Shown: positions 16,844 to 24,381 of the stretch, piece by piece | Layout: every line of letters starts with the position of its first letter | Numbering within the stretch: the first letter of the stretch is position 1 | Origin: Prevotellaceae bacterium UBA2744 | Lineage (GTDB): Bacteria; Bacteroidota; Bacteroidia; Bacteroidales; Bacteroidaceae | Assembly (NCBI GenBank): GCA_002353575.1 | Contig: DEJQ01000014.1 | Span: 2,097 to 47,948 of the forward strand | Direction of reading: 5' to 3' | DNA: 45,852 bases | Made by a program: the position numbers and the translations under genes | The notes under the pieces: model-generated | What the model saw: the letters and a program-made list of their open reading frames with translations, nothing else | Database searches by the model: none | What the model was told of the DNA's origin: nothing

Positions 16844-18289
16844 TCAATACTGATAACACCCTACGTCAATTGAGGTGGCTGTTCGTTCCTTGCCATTTCT
16901 GTCGGTAGGGTAGGTCGTGAGTATTCCGTCGGCATCGGTTCCCTTGCCGCGTGCTATGCTACCTTCTGTCAGACCGAAGTCATAGATGAAGTTTTTTGTG
17001 TCGAAAGTTTTGAAATTACTTGACTGATCGGTTGTCTGGTATGTGCAGCTTATGAAGTTCTCCACATACGACTTCGGTTCTTCTGTACAAAGAACGCAAT
17101 TGGTGAACTTGAAGTTAAACTCTGCGTCAGTCACATTGTTATTGGGTGTTCCGAATACTTCGTCGTTTGCATATCCCGTTATGAGACAGTTGGTCATGTT
17201 GAGTTGTTTCAGGGCCTTGTAGTCTTCGCTGCCGCTGCCATTTGTGAATTTCAGGGCGTTTCCTCGGGTTGCAATCCATGGACAGAACTGGGCAATGGTG
17301 CAGAAGTCGAAAGTGTATTTTCCACCGGCTATTTCTACGCAGTTTCCACGGCAATTGCTGATTTGGCTGTTTGCGACGATGGCCTTACAGTTGTTCAGGT
17401 ACAGGCCGTTTCCTCCCACGTTGTGTATTGTAGAATTGATAAGTGTGAGTTTTGTGTCGTCGGTATTCTCCCCGCTTGCCGAAATTCCGTAGCTGCCGCT
17501 GTGAATATCCACGTTTTTCAGATAATTGTCTTTGCTGGAGTTGTTAAGTACGATTCCTAACCACTGGTTGTCCAGCCGGTCGTATGGCAGATAGTCGAAC
17601 ATATGGTCCAGCCGGTCTCCTCTGATGGTAATCTCCTTGCTTGAGCCGTCGGCATAGATGGTTCCATTACAATCTATATAACCATCGGCATGGAAGAAAA
17701 GTCGTGTGCCCGGATCAAGAGTCAGGGTGACGCCTTCGTTTATGGTCAGAGTTCCGTATATGAGGTATGGTTTCGTTGCGTTGTAGGTGGTATTTTCCGT
17801 AAGGGTAGGGCTACGCAGTATTTCTGCATCCTGACCATAGGCTTTCAATGCCACTCTTTGCTGTGCTCCGTTTTCCAGGGTAATCACAAGTTCGTCGTTT
17901 ATAAGCACGGGCTCGTTATTGTTTTGTTTCTTTATGGTTACTTCTATAAAACAGAACATACTGTCGCCCCCGTAAATCTCCAGGTCGTCGAACGAAGAAC
18001 CGAATTGTCCATCTACGTTCATGCGGAAGCCTGTAGCCGCTGCATTCTGAAGTTTTACATTCTTCAGACGTATTCCGTTGTCGTTCTTATTGTAAATCAT
18101 CAGGGTCTCTGTGCTCGAACCGATGGTAGTGAACAGAGTGTCGAATTTGATTGTATCTTCGGAGAATGTCAGTACAGCACTGCGGTCGGTTGTAAACACT
18201 TCGTCTTTAGAGCAGGCGGACAGGCATAGCATACTGAATGCCATGCTATATAATATATAATGTGATAAAGTGCGGATGTTTATCTTCAT
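16844..18289 (-). CDS. Lipoprotein with right-handed beta-helix domain
   Basis: A 481-aa lipoprotein: signal ending in LCLSAC (Cys26), an N-terminal beta-sandwich-like part (about 30-150) with FDTLFTTIGSSTETLMIYNK, then a parallel beta-helix (about 165-430) with pectate-lyase-like coils such as GTLTINEGVTLTLDPGTRL, LTLINSTIHNVGGNGLYLNN and VANSQISNCRGNCVEIAGG. It ends TATSIDVGCYQY, a common end in this family. Such proteins are surface-exposed and may bind or cut polysaccharides, but no catalytic residues can be assigned. A terminator-like hairpin upstream separates it from the flavoprotein gene. Confidence 0.85.
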   Translation of the reverse strand: MKINIRTLSHYILYSMAFSMLCLSACSKDEVFTTDRSAVLTFSEDTIKFDTLFTTIGSSTETLMIYNKNDNGIRLKNVKLQNAAATGFRMNVDGQFGSSFDDLEIYGGDSMFCFIEVTIKKQNNNEPVLINDELVITLENGAQQRVALKAYGQDAEILRSPTLTENTTYNATKPYLIYGTLTINEGVTLTLDPGTRLFFHADGYIDCNGTIYADGSSKEITIRGDRLDHMFDYLPYDRLDNQWLGIVLNNSSKDNYLKNVDIHSGSYGISASGENTDDTKLTLINSTIHNVGGNGLYLNNCKAIVANSQISNCRGNCVEIAGGKYTFDFCTIAQFCPWIATRGNALKFTNGSGSEDYKALKQLNMTNCLITGYANDEVFGTPNNNVTDAEFNFKFTNCVLCTEEPKSYVENFISCTYQTTDQSSNFKTFDTKNFIYDFGLTEGSIARGKGTDADGILTTYPTDRNGKERTATSIDVGCYQY

Positions 18290-18334
18290 AAGAAAAATAA
18301 AAAGTGGTCTATTCTAAAAACGAACAGACCACTT
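18290..18334 (-). terminator. Rho-independent terminator after the flavoprotein gene
   Basis: On the minus strand AAGTGGTCT (complement of 18326-18334) pairs with AGACCACTT (complement of 18302-18310), a 9-bp stem. It is followed by a T-rich tract TTTTATTTTTC (18301-18291). It lies 26 nt past the stop of the 18360-20708 gene. Confidence 0.85.
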
Positions 18335-18359
18335 CCTTTATTATATTATATGTGCTCTT

Positions 18360-20708
18360 TTATTTTTTGTTGAGCATGGATATCATGGCTGCTGCGGCAC
18401 GGCGTCCGTCACCCATGGCGAGGATTACGGTTGCACCTCCACGCACGATGTCGCCACCGGCGAAGATAGTCGGAATGCTCGACTGCATCTGTTCGTTTAC
18501 GGCGATAGTGTTCTTGCGACCCAGTTCGAGACCCTCTACAGACTTTGGTACGAGTGGGTTAGGACTAACGCCTACAGCAACGATAGCCATATCGATGTCG
18601 CGGGTTACGACCTTGCCTTCTACAGGTATCGGGCTGCGGCGTCCGCTTGCGTCCGGTTCGCCCAGTTCCATAACTTGCAGTTTCACCTGGGTTACGTTGC
18701 CCTTCTCGTCTGCGATGTATTCGATAGGGTTGTGGAGAGTCAGGAATTCGATACCTTCCTCCTTGGCATGCTTAACTTCTTCAAGACGTGCAGGCATTTC
18801 TGCTTCGCTGCGGCGGTATGCGATGAATACCTTCTCTGCACCCAGTCGCTTAGCCGTACGGCAAGAGTCCATAGCTGTGTTACCGCCACCGACTACCATT
18901 ACGCTCTTGGCACGAACGATAGGAGTGTCGCTTGCAGGGTTGCTTGCATCCATGAGGTTCACACGGGTCAGGTATTCGTTCGACGACATAATGCCAACGG
19001 AGTTCTCTCCTGGAATGCCCATGAAGTTTGGCAGGCCGGCACCGCTTGCTACGAAGATTGCCTTGTAGCCTTCCTTCTCCAGGTCCTGTATGGTGATGGT
19101 CTTGCCGACGATGCAGTCCTTCACGAAGTTTACGCCAATCTTGCGCAGGTTCTCGATTTCCACGTCAACGATAGCGTTTGGCAGACGGAACTCAGGAATA
19201 CCATACTTGAGCACACCGCCGATTTCGTGCAGAGCCTCGAATACAGTCACGTCGTATCCAGCCTTAGCCATATCGCCGGCGCAGCTGAGTCCGGCAGGAC
19301 CGGAACCTACTATAGCCACCTTGATGCCGTTCTTTGGGGCACATTCAGGCAGGGCCATCTTGCCGGAATTGCGCTCGAAGTCGGCAGCGAAACGTTCCAG
19401 ATTGCCGATAGCGACAGCCTTGTGTCCCATCTTCAGGTGGATACACTTGCTTTCGCACTGCTTTTCCTGTGGACATACACGTCCGCAGACTGCTGGCAGG
19501 GCGCTTGTAGCCTTCAGCACCTTTGCTGCCTCGAGGAACTGTCCGCGTTCGATATTCTTTACGAACGACGGGATATTGATGCTGACAGGACAACCCTCCA
19601 TACATGATGGCTTTGCACAGTCAAGACAGCGCTTTGCCTCAGTGAGAGCCTGTTCCTTAGTCAAGCCTATGTTAACTTCTTCAGTACGTGTGGTTGCACG
19701 ATATACAGGGTCGAGTTCGCCCATCACGCAGCGTTCTATCTCGCCTCTTTCTTTCGGCTTCATGCTTGCAGCCAGATCCTTACGCCACTGGGCATTGCGG
19801 TCGGTCAGTTCTGCAAGTGGAGTGTCGGTGGTCATGCCTGTTGCATCAACCTTCTCCTCCTTCTTTGCCTGTGGAGCCACAGAAGCGACGTGCTCTTCCA
19901 GCTTCTTCATCTCTTCGATTTCGATTGGCTTGAAAGCACCCATACGCTTGAACATCTCATCGAAATCTACTTCGTGTCCGTCGAATTCAGGACCATCTAC
20001 GCAGACGAACTTAGTCTTGCCGCCTACGGTGATACGACATGCACCGCACATACCTGTACCATCGACCATGATGGTGTTCAGGCTGACATCTGTTGATACA
20101 TTATATTTCTTAGTGAGCAGACAGCAGAATTTCATCATGATTGCAGGACCGATAGCAAACACCTTGTTTACGGTCTCGCGCTGCAGCACCTGTTCTATAC
20201 CTACAGTTACCACGCCCTTCTGTCCGTAGCTTCCGTCATCGGTCATGATGATTACCTCGTCGCTGTATTCACGTACCTGGTCTTCCAGGATGATGAGTTC
20301 CTTGGTACGTCCGGCGAGAACCGACACGACTTTGTTTCCTGCCTGCTTCAGGGCCTTGATGATAGGGAGCATCGGAGCCACGCCGACACCACCGCCGGCA
20401 CACACTACGGTTCCGAAGTTCTCGATATGTGTAGCCTGCCCCAGCGGACCTACCACGTCAGTGATGTAGTCGCCTGCATTCAGGTTGCAGAGTTTTGTAG
20501 AAGAATAACCTACCTTCTGAACTACCAGAGTGATGGTGCCGGCTTCCACGTCTGAATCGGCGATTGTAAGAGGCATACGCTCGCCCTGTTCGCCAACACG
20601 AACGATAACGAAGTGTCCGGCTTTACGAGATTTTGCAATGAGAGGAGCTTCAACTACAAACTTGAACACTTTCTCACTGAACTGTTCCTTAGAAACGATC
20701 TTGTTCAT
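18360..20708 (-). CDS. Fused ferredoxin-NADP reductase-like / glutamate-synthase-small-subunit-like oxidoreductase (SudAB/NfnAB type)
   Basis: A 782-aa two-part flavoprotein. Residues 1-280 resemble PyrK/SudB/NfnA: FAD-binding barrel (GHFVIVRVGEQGERMPLTI), NAD-binding AGGGVGVAPMLPIIKAL, and a 2Fe-2S cluster with GTGMCGACRITVGG and KFVCVDGPEF. Residues of about 320-782 resemble the GltD/NfnB/SudA subunit: cysteine-rich CLDCAKPSCMEGCPVSI and CGRVCPQEKQCESKC for 4Fe-4S clusters, an FAD site VAIVGSGPAGLSCAGDMAKA, and an NADPH site MVVGGGNTAMDSCRTAKRLG. In most bacteria these are two genes. The fused form is standard in Bacteroidales and often labelled 'dihydroorotate dehydrogenase electron transfer subunit/glutamate synthase'. 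It probably moves electrons between ferredoxin or sulfur compounds and NAD(P)H. It lies 33 nt after serS. Confidence 0.92.
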   Translation of the reverse strand: MNKIVSKEQFSEKVFKFVVEAPLIAKSRKAGHFVIVRVGEQGERMPLTIADSDVEAGTITLVVQKVGYSSTKLCNLNAGDYITDVVGPLGQATHIENFGTVVCAGGGVGVAPMLPIIKALKQAGNKVVSVLAGRTKELIILEDQVREYSDEVIIMTDDGSYGQKGVVTVGIEQVLQRETVNKVFAIGPAIMMKFCCLLTKKYNVSTDVSLNTIMVDGTGMCGACRITVGGKTKFVCVDGPEFDGHEVDFDEMFKRMGAFKPIEIEEMKKLEEHVASVAPQAKKEEKVDATGMTTDTPLAELTDRNAQWRKDLAASMKPKERGEIERCVMGELDPVYRATTRTEEVNIGLTKEQALTEAKRCLDCAKPSCMEGCPVSINIPSFVKNIERGQFLEAAKVLKATSALPAVCGRVCPQEKQCESKCIHLKMGHKAVAIGNLERFAADFERNSGKMALPECAPKNGIKVAIVGSGPAGLSCAGDMAKAGYDVTVFEALHEIGGVLKYGIPEFRLPNAIVDVEIENLRKIGVNFVKDCIVGKTITIQDLEKEGYKAIFVASGAGLPNFMGIPGENSVGIMSSNEYLTRVNLMDASNPASDTPIVRAKSVMVVGGGNTAMDSCRTAKRLGAEKVFIAYRRSEAEMPARLEEVKHAKEEGIEFLTLHNPIEYIADEKGNVTQVKLQVMELGEPDASGRRSPIPVEGKVVTRDIDMAIVAVGVSPNPLVPKSVEGLELGRKNTIAVNEQMQSSIPTIFAGGDIVRGGATVILAMGDGRRAAAAMISMLNKK

Positions 20709-20741
20709 AATCCTTAAAATATATGTTAGATATGTGATTTT

Positions 20742-22055
20742 TTAGTCGATGTATTCGAAACCGGTGTATGGTACGAGAGCCTTTGGCATACGGATGCCTT
20801 TCTCTGTCTGGAAGTTCTCCAGGATGGAAGCGACGATGCGGGGCAGTGCAAGGGCAGACCCGTTCAGGGTGTGGCACAGCTGCACCTTCTTGTTTGCGTC
20901 GCGGTAGCGGCACTTCAGTCGGTTTGCCTGATAAGTGTCGAAGTTGCTGACCGACGAAACCTCGAGCCATCTGCCCTGTGCCTCGCTATACACTTCGAAG
21001 TCGTAGCATATTGCTGAGGTGAAACTCTGGTCGCCGCCGCACAGGCGCAGGATGCGGTAGGGGAGTTCCAGCTTCTTCAGCAGTCCCTCTACGTGGTCGA
21101 GCATTTCCTGGTGGCTCTGCTTCGAGTGTTCCGGAGTGTCGATACGCACGATTTCAATCTTTGAGAACTCGTGCAGGCGGTTCAGTCCGCGTACATCCTT
21201 GCCGTAGCTGCCTGCTTCGCGACGGAAGCACTGGGTGTAAGCGCAGTTCTTGACAGGCAGTTGCTTCTCGTCCAGAATCACGTCGCGGTAGATATTCGTG
21301 ACAGGCACCTCGGCAGTCGGTATGAGATACAGGTCGTCAACCTCGCAGTGGTACATCTGTCCTTCCTTGTCGGGCAGCTGTCCTGTGCCGTATCCGCTGG
21401 CAGCGTTTACCACTGTCGGAGGCATGATCTCAGTGTATCCGGCTTTGTTAGCCTCTGCAAGGAAGAAGTTTATCAGTGCTCTCTGCAGCTGAGCTCCCTT
21501 GCCTGTATATACGGGGAATCCGGCTCCGGTAATCTTCACGCCGAGGTCGAAATCTATCAGGTTATACTTCTTTGCCAATTCCCAGTGCGGCAGTTTTGCT
21601 TCGCCGTTCGCAGGCACGGTGTCCCAGTTGCCTACGGTATCGCCCGGCTTGCATTCGCGCAGCGACGACTTCACTACCACGTTGTCCTCTGCGCCTTTTC
21701 CTTCCGGCACCTCGTCGTATGGGATATTGGGGATAGTGCACAGATGAGCAGTCAGTTCCTTCTCTGCCTCTGCCTTCTTCTGCTCCAGTTCCGCAGCCTT
21801 CTGTTTCAGTTTGGCTACTTCCTGCTTTGCCTGTTCTGCGGCATCCTTGTCGCCTGCCTTCATCAGCTTGCCTATCTCGGCGGCATACTTCTTGCTCGCG
21901 GCCAGGGTGGCATCGAGCAGGGTCTGAGCCTCGCGACGCTCCTTGTCGATGGCAATAGCCTTCTCTACTGCTTCTTTTGCACCTTTGAATTGTTTTTTCT
22001 CCAGACCTTTGATTACTCTTTCGGTCTCTTCAGTAATAAGCTTTAACGTTAACAT
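20742..22055 (-). CDS. serS: Seryl-tRNA synthetase
   Basis: A 437-aa class IIa synthetase. Residues of about 25-110 form the long antiparallel coiled coil that grips the tRNA variable arm, rich in Ala/Lys/Glu. The catalytic core has TGAGFPVYTGKGAQLQRALI (motif 1 area), IPTAEVPVTNIYRD, CFRREAGSYGKDVRGLNRLHEFSK (motif 2, seen in two adjoining parts) and NGSALALPRIVASILENFQ (motif 3). It charges tRNA-Ser and tRNA-Sec. It is transcribed from a TACCTTTG promoter and probably reads into the flavoprotein gene. Confidence 0.98.
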   Translation of the reverse strand: MLTLKLITEETERVIKGLEKKQFKGAKEAVEKAIAIDKERREAQTLLDATLAASKKYAAEIGKLMKAGDKDAAEQAKQEVAKLKQKAAELEQKKAEAEKELTAHLCTIPNIPYDEVPEGKGAEDNVVVKSSLRECKPGDTVGNWDTVPANGEAKLPHWELAKKYNLIDFDLGVKITGAGFPVYTGKGAQLQRALINFFLAEANKAGYTEIMPPTVVNAASGYGTGQLPDKEGQMYHCEVDDLYLIPTAEVPVTNIYRDVILDEKQLPVKNCAYTQCFRREAGSYGKDVRGLNRLHEFSKIEIVRIDTPEHSKQSHQEMLDHVEGLLKKLELPYRILRLCGGDQSFTSAICYDFEVYSEAQGRWLEVSSVSNFDTYQANRLKCRYRDANKKVQLCHTLNGSALALPRIVASILENFQTEKGIRMPKALVPYTGFEYID

Positions 22056-22086
22056 CTTATCTTCAGTGTTTCTAAAAAATCGGATG

Positions 22087-22094
22087 CAAAGGTA
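22087..22094 (-). promoter_or_regulatory. -7 promoter element for serS
   Basis: Minus-strand TACCTTTG (22094-22087) fits TAnnTTTG and lies 31 nt upstream of the serS ATG. Confidence 0.65.
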
Positions 22095-22136
22095 CGACTT
22101 TTTATTATATAATGATGCGGTTGCCTTGAAAAAACT

Positions 22137-22236
22137 TCAGAACATATAGCCGATGTTGAAGAAAGTTCCGAGTTTTTGGGTTATGTTGCTCCAGTTGAGG
22201 TTGAGTTCGATTGGTCCGACGTGAGTTTTTGCACAG
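22137..22236 (-). pseudogene. C-terminal remnant of a beta-barrel outer-membrane protein
   Basis: In one minus-strand frame about 30 codons without a start end in a stop at 22139-22137. The translation ends GPIELNLNWSNI and then TQKLGTFFNIGYMF, an amphipathic strand pair closing with a terminal aromatic residue. This is the signature of the last strands of an outer-membrane barrel, as in patatin-like phospholipase or BamA-type proteins. An in-frame stop lies just upstream and nothing else of the protein is visible. It appears to be the tail of a deleted gene. Confidence 0.45.
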
Positions 22237-22346
22237 CGCTATGTATAATAATCTCATTCTCATATGTGTTTCAGAAATTTTTTGCAAAAGTACGTCCTAT
22301 TTTCAATTTTTACTTAAAAACTCTCGTAATCTTAGAATAATAGTTG

Positions 22347-22354
22347 TATCTTTG
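22347..22354 (+). promoter_or_regulatory. -7 promoter element for the 22581 gene
   Basis: TATCTTTG at 22347-22354 fits TAnnTTTG. Transcription would start near 22362, leaving an unusually long untranslated leader of about 220 nt before the ATG at 22581. Confidence 0.6.
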
Positions 22355-22492
22355 CGAGCGAAATAGTCTGATAAAAAATAAATAGATGATAAATAAAACC
22401 TTAATGAAAAATATCATTAAGAAAAATCCCCCCTCCCATAAGTTTGGGCTGAAACTGACAGAAAGAGCGCTGCGGTGCACTACGATATAACT

Positions 22493-22535
22493 ATGGCACG
22501 TTCCGATTTCCCCCTGTGGAGTCGGGGCGTGCTAT
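22493..22535 (+). promoter_or_regulatory. 18-bp RNA hairpin in the long 5' leader of the secreted-protein gene
   Basis: The arm 22493-22510 pairs along its whole length with 22518-22535 around a 7-nt loop, five of the pairs being G-U. That pattern favours an RNA helix over a DNA palindrome. No U run follows, so it is not a simple terminator. The leader also holds a smaller A/T stem around 22412-22430 (CTTAATG...CATTAAG). No known riboswitch was recognised. It could be an mRNA stabiliser, a protein-binding leader or part of a small RNA. Confidence 0.6.
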
Positions 22536-22580
22536 TGCTTTGTAAACACCTTTATTATTAACCTCTAAAATTAAACAATT

Positions 22581-23696
22581 ATGAGAAGGATTTTACTTAC
22601 TATTTTTGTTGCACTCTTCGCAATGGTACAGAGTGCGGTGGCAGCAGACGCTATTACAAGTCTGAAGGTTACTACCAAAATTGATGGTTCTGTAGCTGAG
22701 GCACAGGAACTTCCTCCTATGGGTTTTCCTGGTGTGGAGGTAGAAGTTACTTCACTGATTATGCAGAAGATTGAAGTAGGGACTTCTGGCAATGTGGAGG
22801 AAATGGTTCTTCGTGCCGTAGTTTATAAAGACAGTCCGAAAGCAGATTCGTGGCGCGAGATGCCTCTGAGTAATATGGGCCACGGAACGTGGGTGCTCGA
22901 CATGGGTGAAGGCATCGACATAGTCGAAGAAGGAATGGAGGGCGAGACCCTTACTTTCGAGTTCTACGTTGCCGCTAAGGATGGTTCTGGCTCCGACATT
23001 TTCTTCAACAACGGCGGACAGAACTACAAAATCAAATTTACGGTTGCTGGCGGTGGAGTAGACTGGACTGTGAAATATTACAGAAATTCTACGGCTTCGA
23101 TTGGCATGACCTTTAACGAAACTGACAGGTCGTACTCTTACTCTGGTCAAGGCATTCGTGAGCAGCACTATGGCGAGCAGCCGGGCGAGGTTGGCTATTT
23201 TAATGTAACTGGTTTCTCAACTCGTTTCATCTACAACAAGGAAGCAGGAGTTACTATTACCGGTGTGAACCTTCTGTACAATGTGCATCAGGAGGGCACT
23301 GAAGGCTCATGGAAGAGTACTGCTGCTACGTTCGAGAAGAGTGAGGACGTATATAACGAGGAGGAGAAAGTGTTGGATCATCGTCTTGTTTATTCTGCAA
23401 ACAATCTGAATTTGGATGTGATTAAAGCAATCGCCAATCCTTCTACTCAGACAAAGTACGAGATAGACCTTGCCATTGAGGTAGTGCCAAGCACAGGCAA
23501 TCCTAAGGTGCTGACCGCTTCCGACATGAATCTTCATTTCACCCTGAACGACAAGGCAATGGGCGTTGACGAGGTTCAGGATTCAGAATCCGCAGACCAG
23601 GCACCTTGGTACACCGTCGATGGCGTAGAGCTTGCGGAGAAGCCGACTGCTCCGGGAATTTATATCCACGGAGGCAAGAAGGTCGTTGTGAAATAA
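22581..23696 (+). CDS. Secreted protein of unknown function with Prevotella-type C-terminal sorting segment
   Basis: A 371-aa exported protein: signal peptide MRRILLTIFVALFAMVQSAVA, then beta-rich sequence. Residues of about 60-165 look like one immunoglobulin-like/starch-binding-type domain (WREMPLSNMGHGTWVLDMGE, GETLTFEFYVAAKDGSGSD), and 170-340 form a second beta domain. The end (WYTVDGVELAEKP to the terminal GGKKVVVK) is the short C-terminal module shared by many Prevotella secreted proteins, including the PL11 enzyme here, and may serve type IX secretion. No catalytic motif is seen. It is preceded by a long structured leader and followed in another frame by a low-complexity reading frame. 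Confidence 0.8.
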   Translation: MRRILLTIFVALFAMVQSAVAADAITSLKVTTKIDGSVAEAQELPPMGFPGVEVEVTSLIMQKIEVGTSGNVEEMVLRAVVYKDSPKADSWREMPLSNMGHGTWVLDMGEGIDIVEEGMEGETLTFEFYVAAKDGSGSDIFFNNGGQNYKIKFTVAGGGVDWTVKYYRNSTASIGMTFNETDRSYSYSGQGIREQHYGEQPGEVGYFNVTGFSTRFIYNKEAGVTITGVNLLYNVHQEGTEGSWKSTAATFEKSEDVYNEEEKVLDHRLVYSANNLNLDVIKAIANPSTQTKYEIDLAIEVVPSTGNPKVLTASDMNLHFTLNDKAMGVDEVQDSESADQAPWYTVDGVELAEKPTAPGIYIHGGKKVVVK

Positions 23697-23901
23697 AAGA
23701 ACATTTTCGACTGCGGGCAACGCAAACGATACCACTGAAGGCGCCGGCACCCAGACCCCCGAAGGTGGCTCGACCGGAGAGACCGGAAGTTCAGGGGAAT
23801 CAGGAGAGACCGGCAGCACTGGAGGTTCCGGCAGTGGCAGCGGCTCGACTACGCCGACTGATCCGACGGAGCCTGTCGTAGGCGAGGGGGATGAAGGGTA
23901 A
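23692..23901 (+). other. Out-of-frame Gly/Ser/Thr/Glu-rich reading frame after the secreted protein gene
   Basis: Directly after the stop of the preceding gene, the +1 frame is open from 23692 to TAA 23899-23901 (69 codons, no ATG). Its translation includes NANDTTEGAGTQTPEGGSTG and then ETGSSGESGETGSTGGSGSG, ending TTPTDPTEPVVGEGDEG. Such biased composition in one frame is typical of a surface-protein linker rather than random DNA. It could be the tail of the 371-aa protein reached by a +1 shift at the AAA-TAA stop, the remnant of another gene, or a low-complexity relic. Against the first, the upstream protein already has a natural-looking end. Confidence 0.45.
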
Positions 23902-23966
23902 GCCCCGCCCGCCCCCATAACGCCTCAATAAGATATAAGATAATGGCTGTATTTATTTTTTTGAGG

Positions 23967-24145
23967 GGGATGCACGTGACGAAGCTTATGAATCCCATGC
24001 ACCCGGTAAATTCGTGACGGACGAGCCGGGGGCGCGCATTAAGACCTAAATTCATCCGGTGCGGCATATTCGTGATGAACAGGCTGCATCTCTTTAACAA
24101 AAATAATAGTTAAATATGTGAATAAGTTTTATGTCCGTGCATCCC
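23967..24145. repeat. MITE-like intergenic element with 10-bp inverted ends
   Basis: GGGATGCACG (23967-23976) and CGTGCATCCC (24136-24145) are exact inverted repeats bounding 179 bp. Inside, two imperfect direct repeats share ATTCGTGAYGRAC (near 24011 and 24069). There is no open reading frame of interest. No target-site duplication is evident. The rest of the 23902-24268 gap contains a small GCCCCA/TGGGGC hairpin (24159-24174) and T-rich tracts. The element type is inferred only from structure. Confidence 0.4.
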
Positions 24146-24268
24146 TTCTTTTTTCAAAGCCCCACCAATGGGGCGAGAGAAGGTGGAGGTTTATGGGTTC
24201 CGGAAAACTCCGAAAATATTTTCGTTGACCACTAATCAGACTAATCAGTTGTTTTTTTTTATTTTTTT

Positions 24269-24299
24269 TTTGCATTTTGCTCGCTTACTCGTACCTTTG
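24269..24299 (+). promoter_or_regulatory. Promoter of the glycogen synthase/phosphorylase operon
   Basis: TTTG (24269-24272) and TACCTTTG (24292-24299) are separated by 19 bp, a textbook Bacteroidota promoter. The spacer contains CATTTTGCTCGCTTACTCG, which recurs almost unchanged in the promoter at 37404-37434. The leader is about 75 nt long. Confidence 0.8.
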
Positions 24300-24381
24300 C
24301 AGCGAATTAGAATTAAGGTAAAATATTCTGATGCGTCGTCAAGACGTTTTTTTTATTTAATAGCTATTTTAAAAACCTGTT

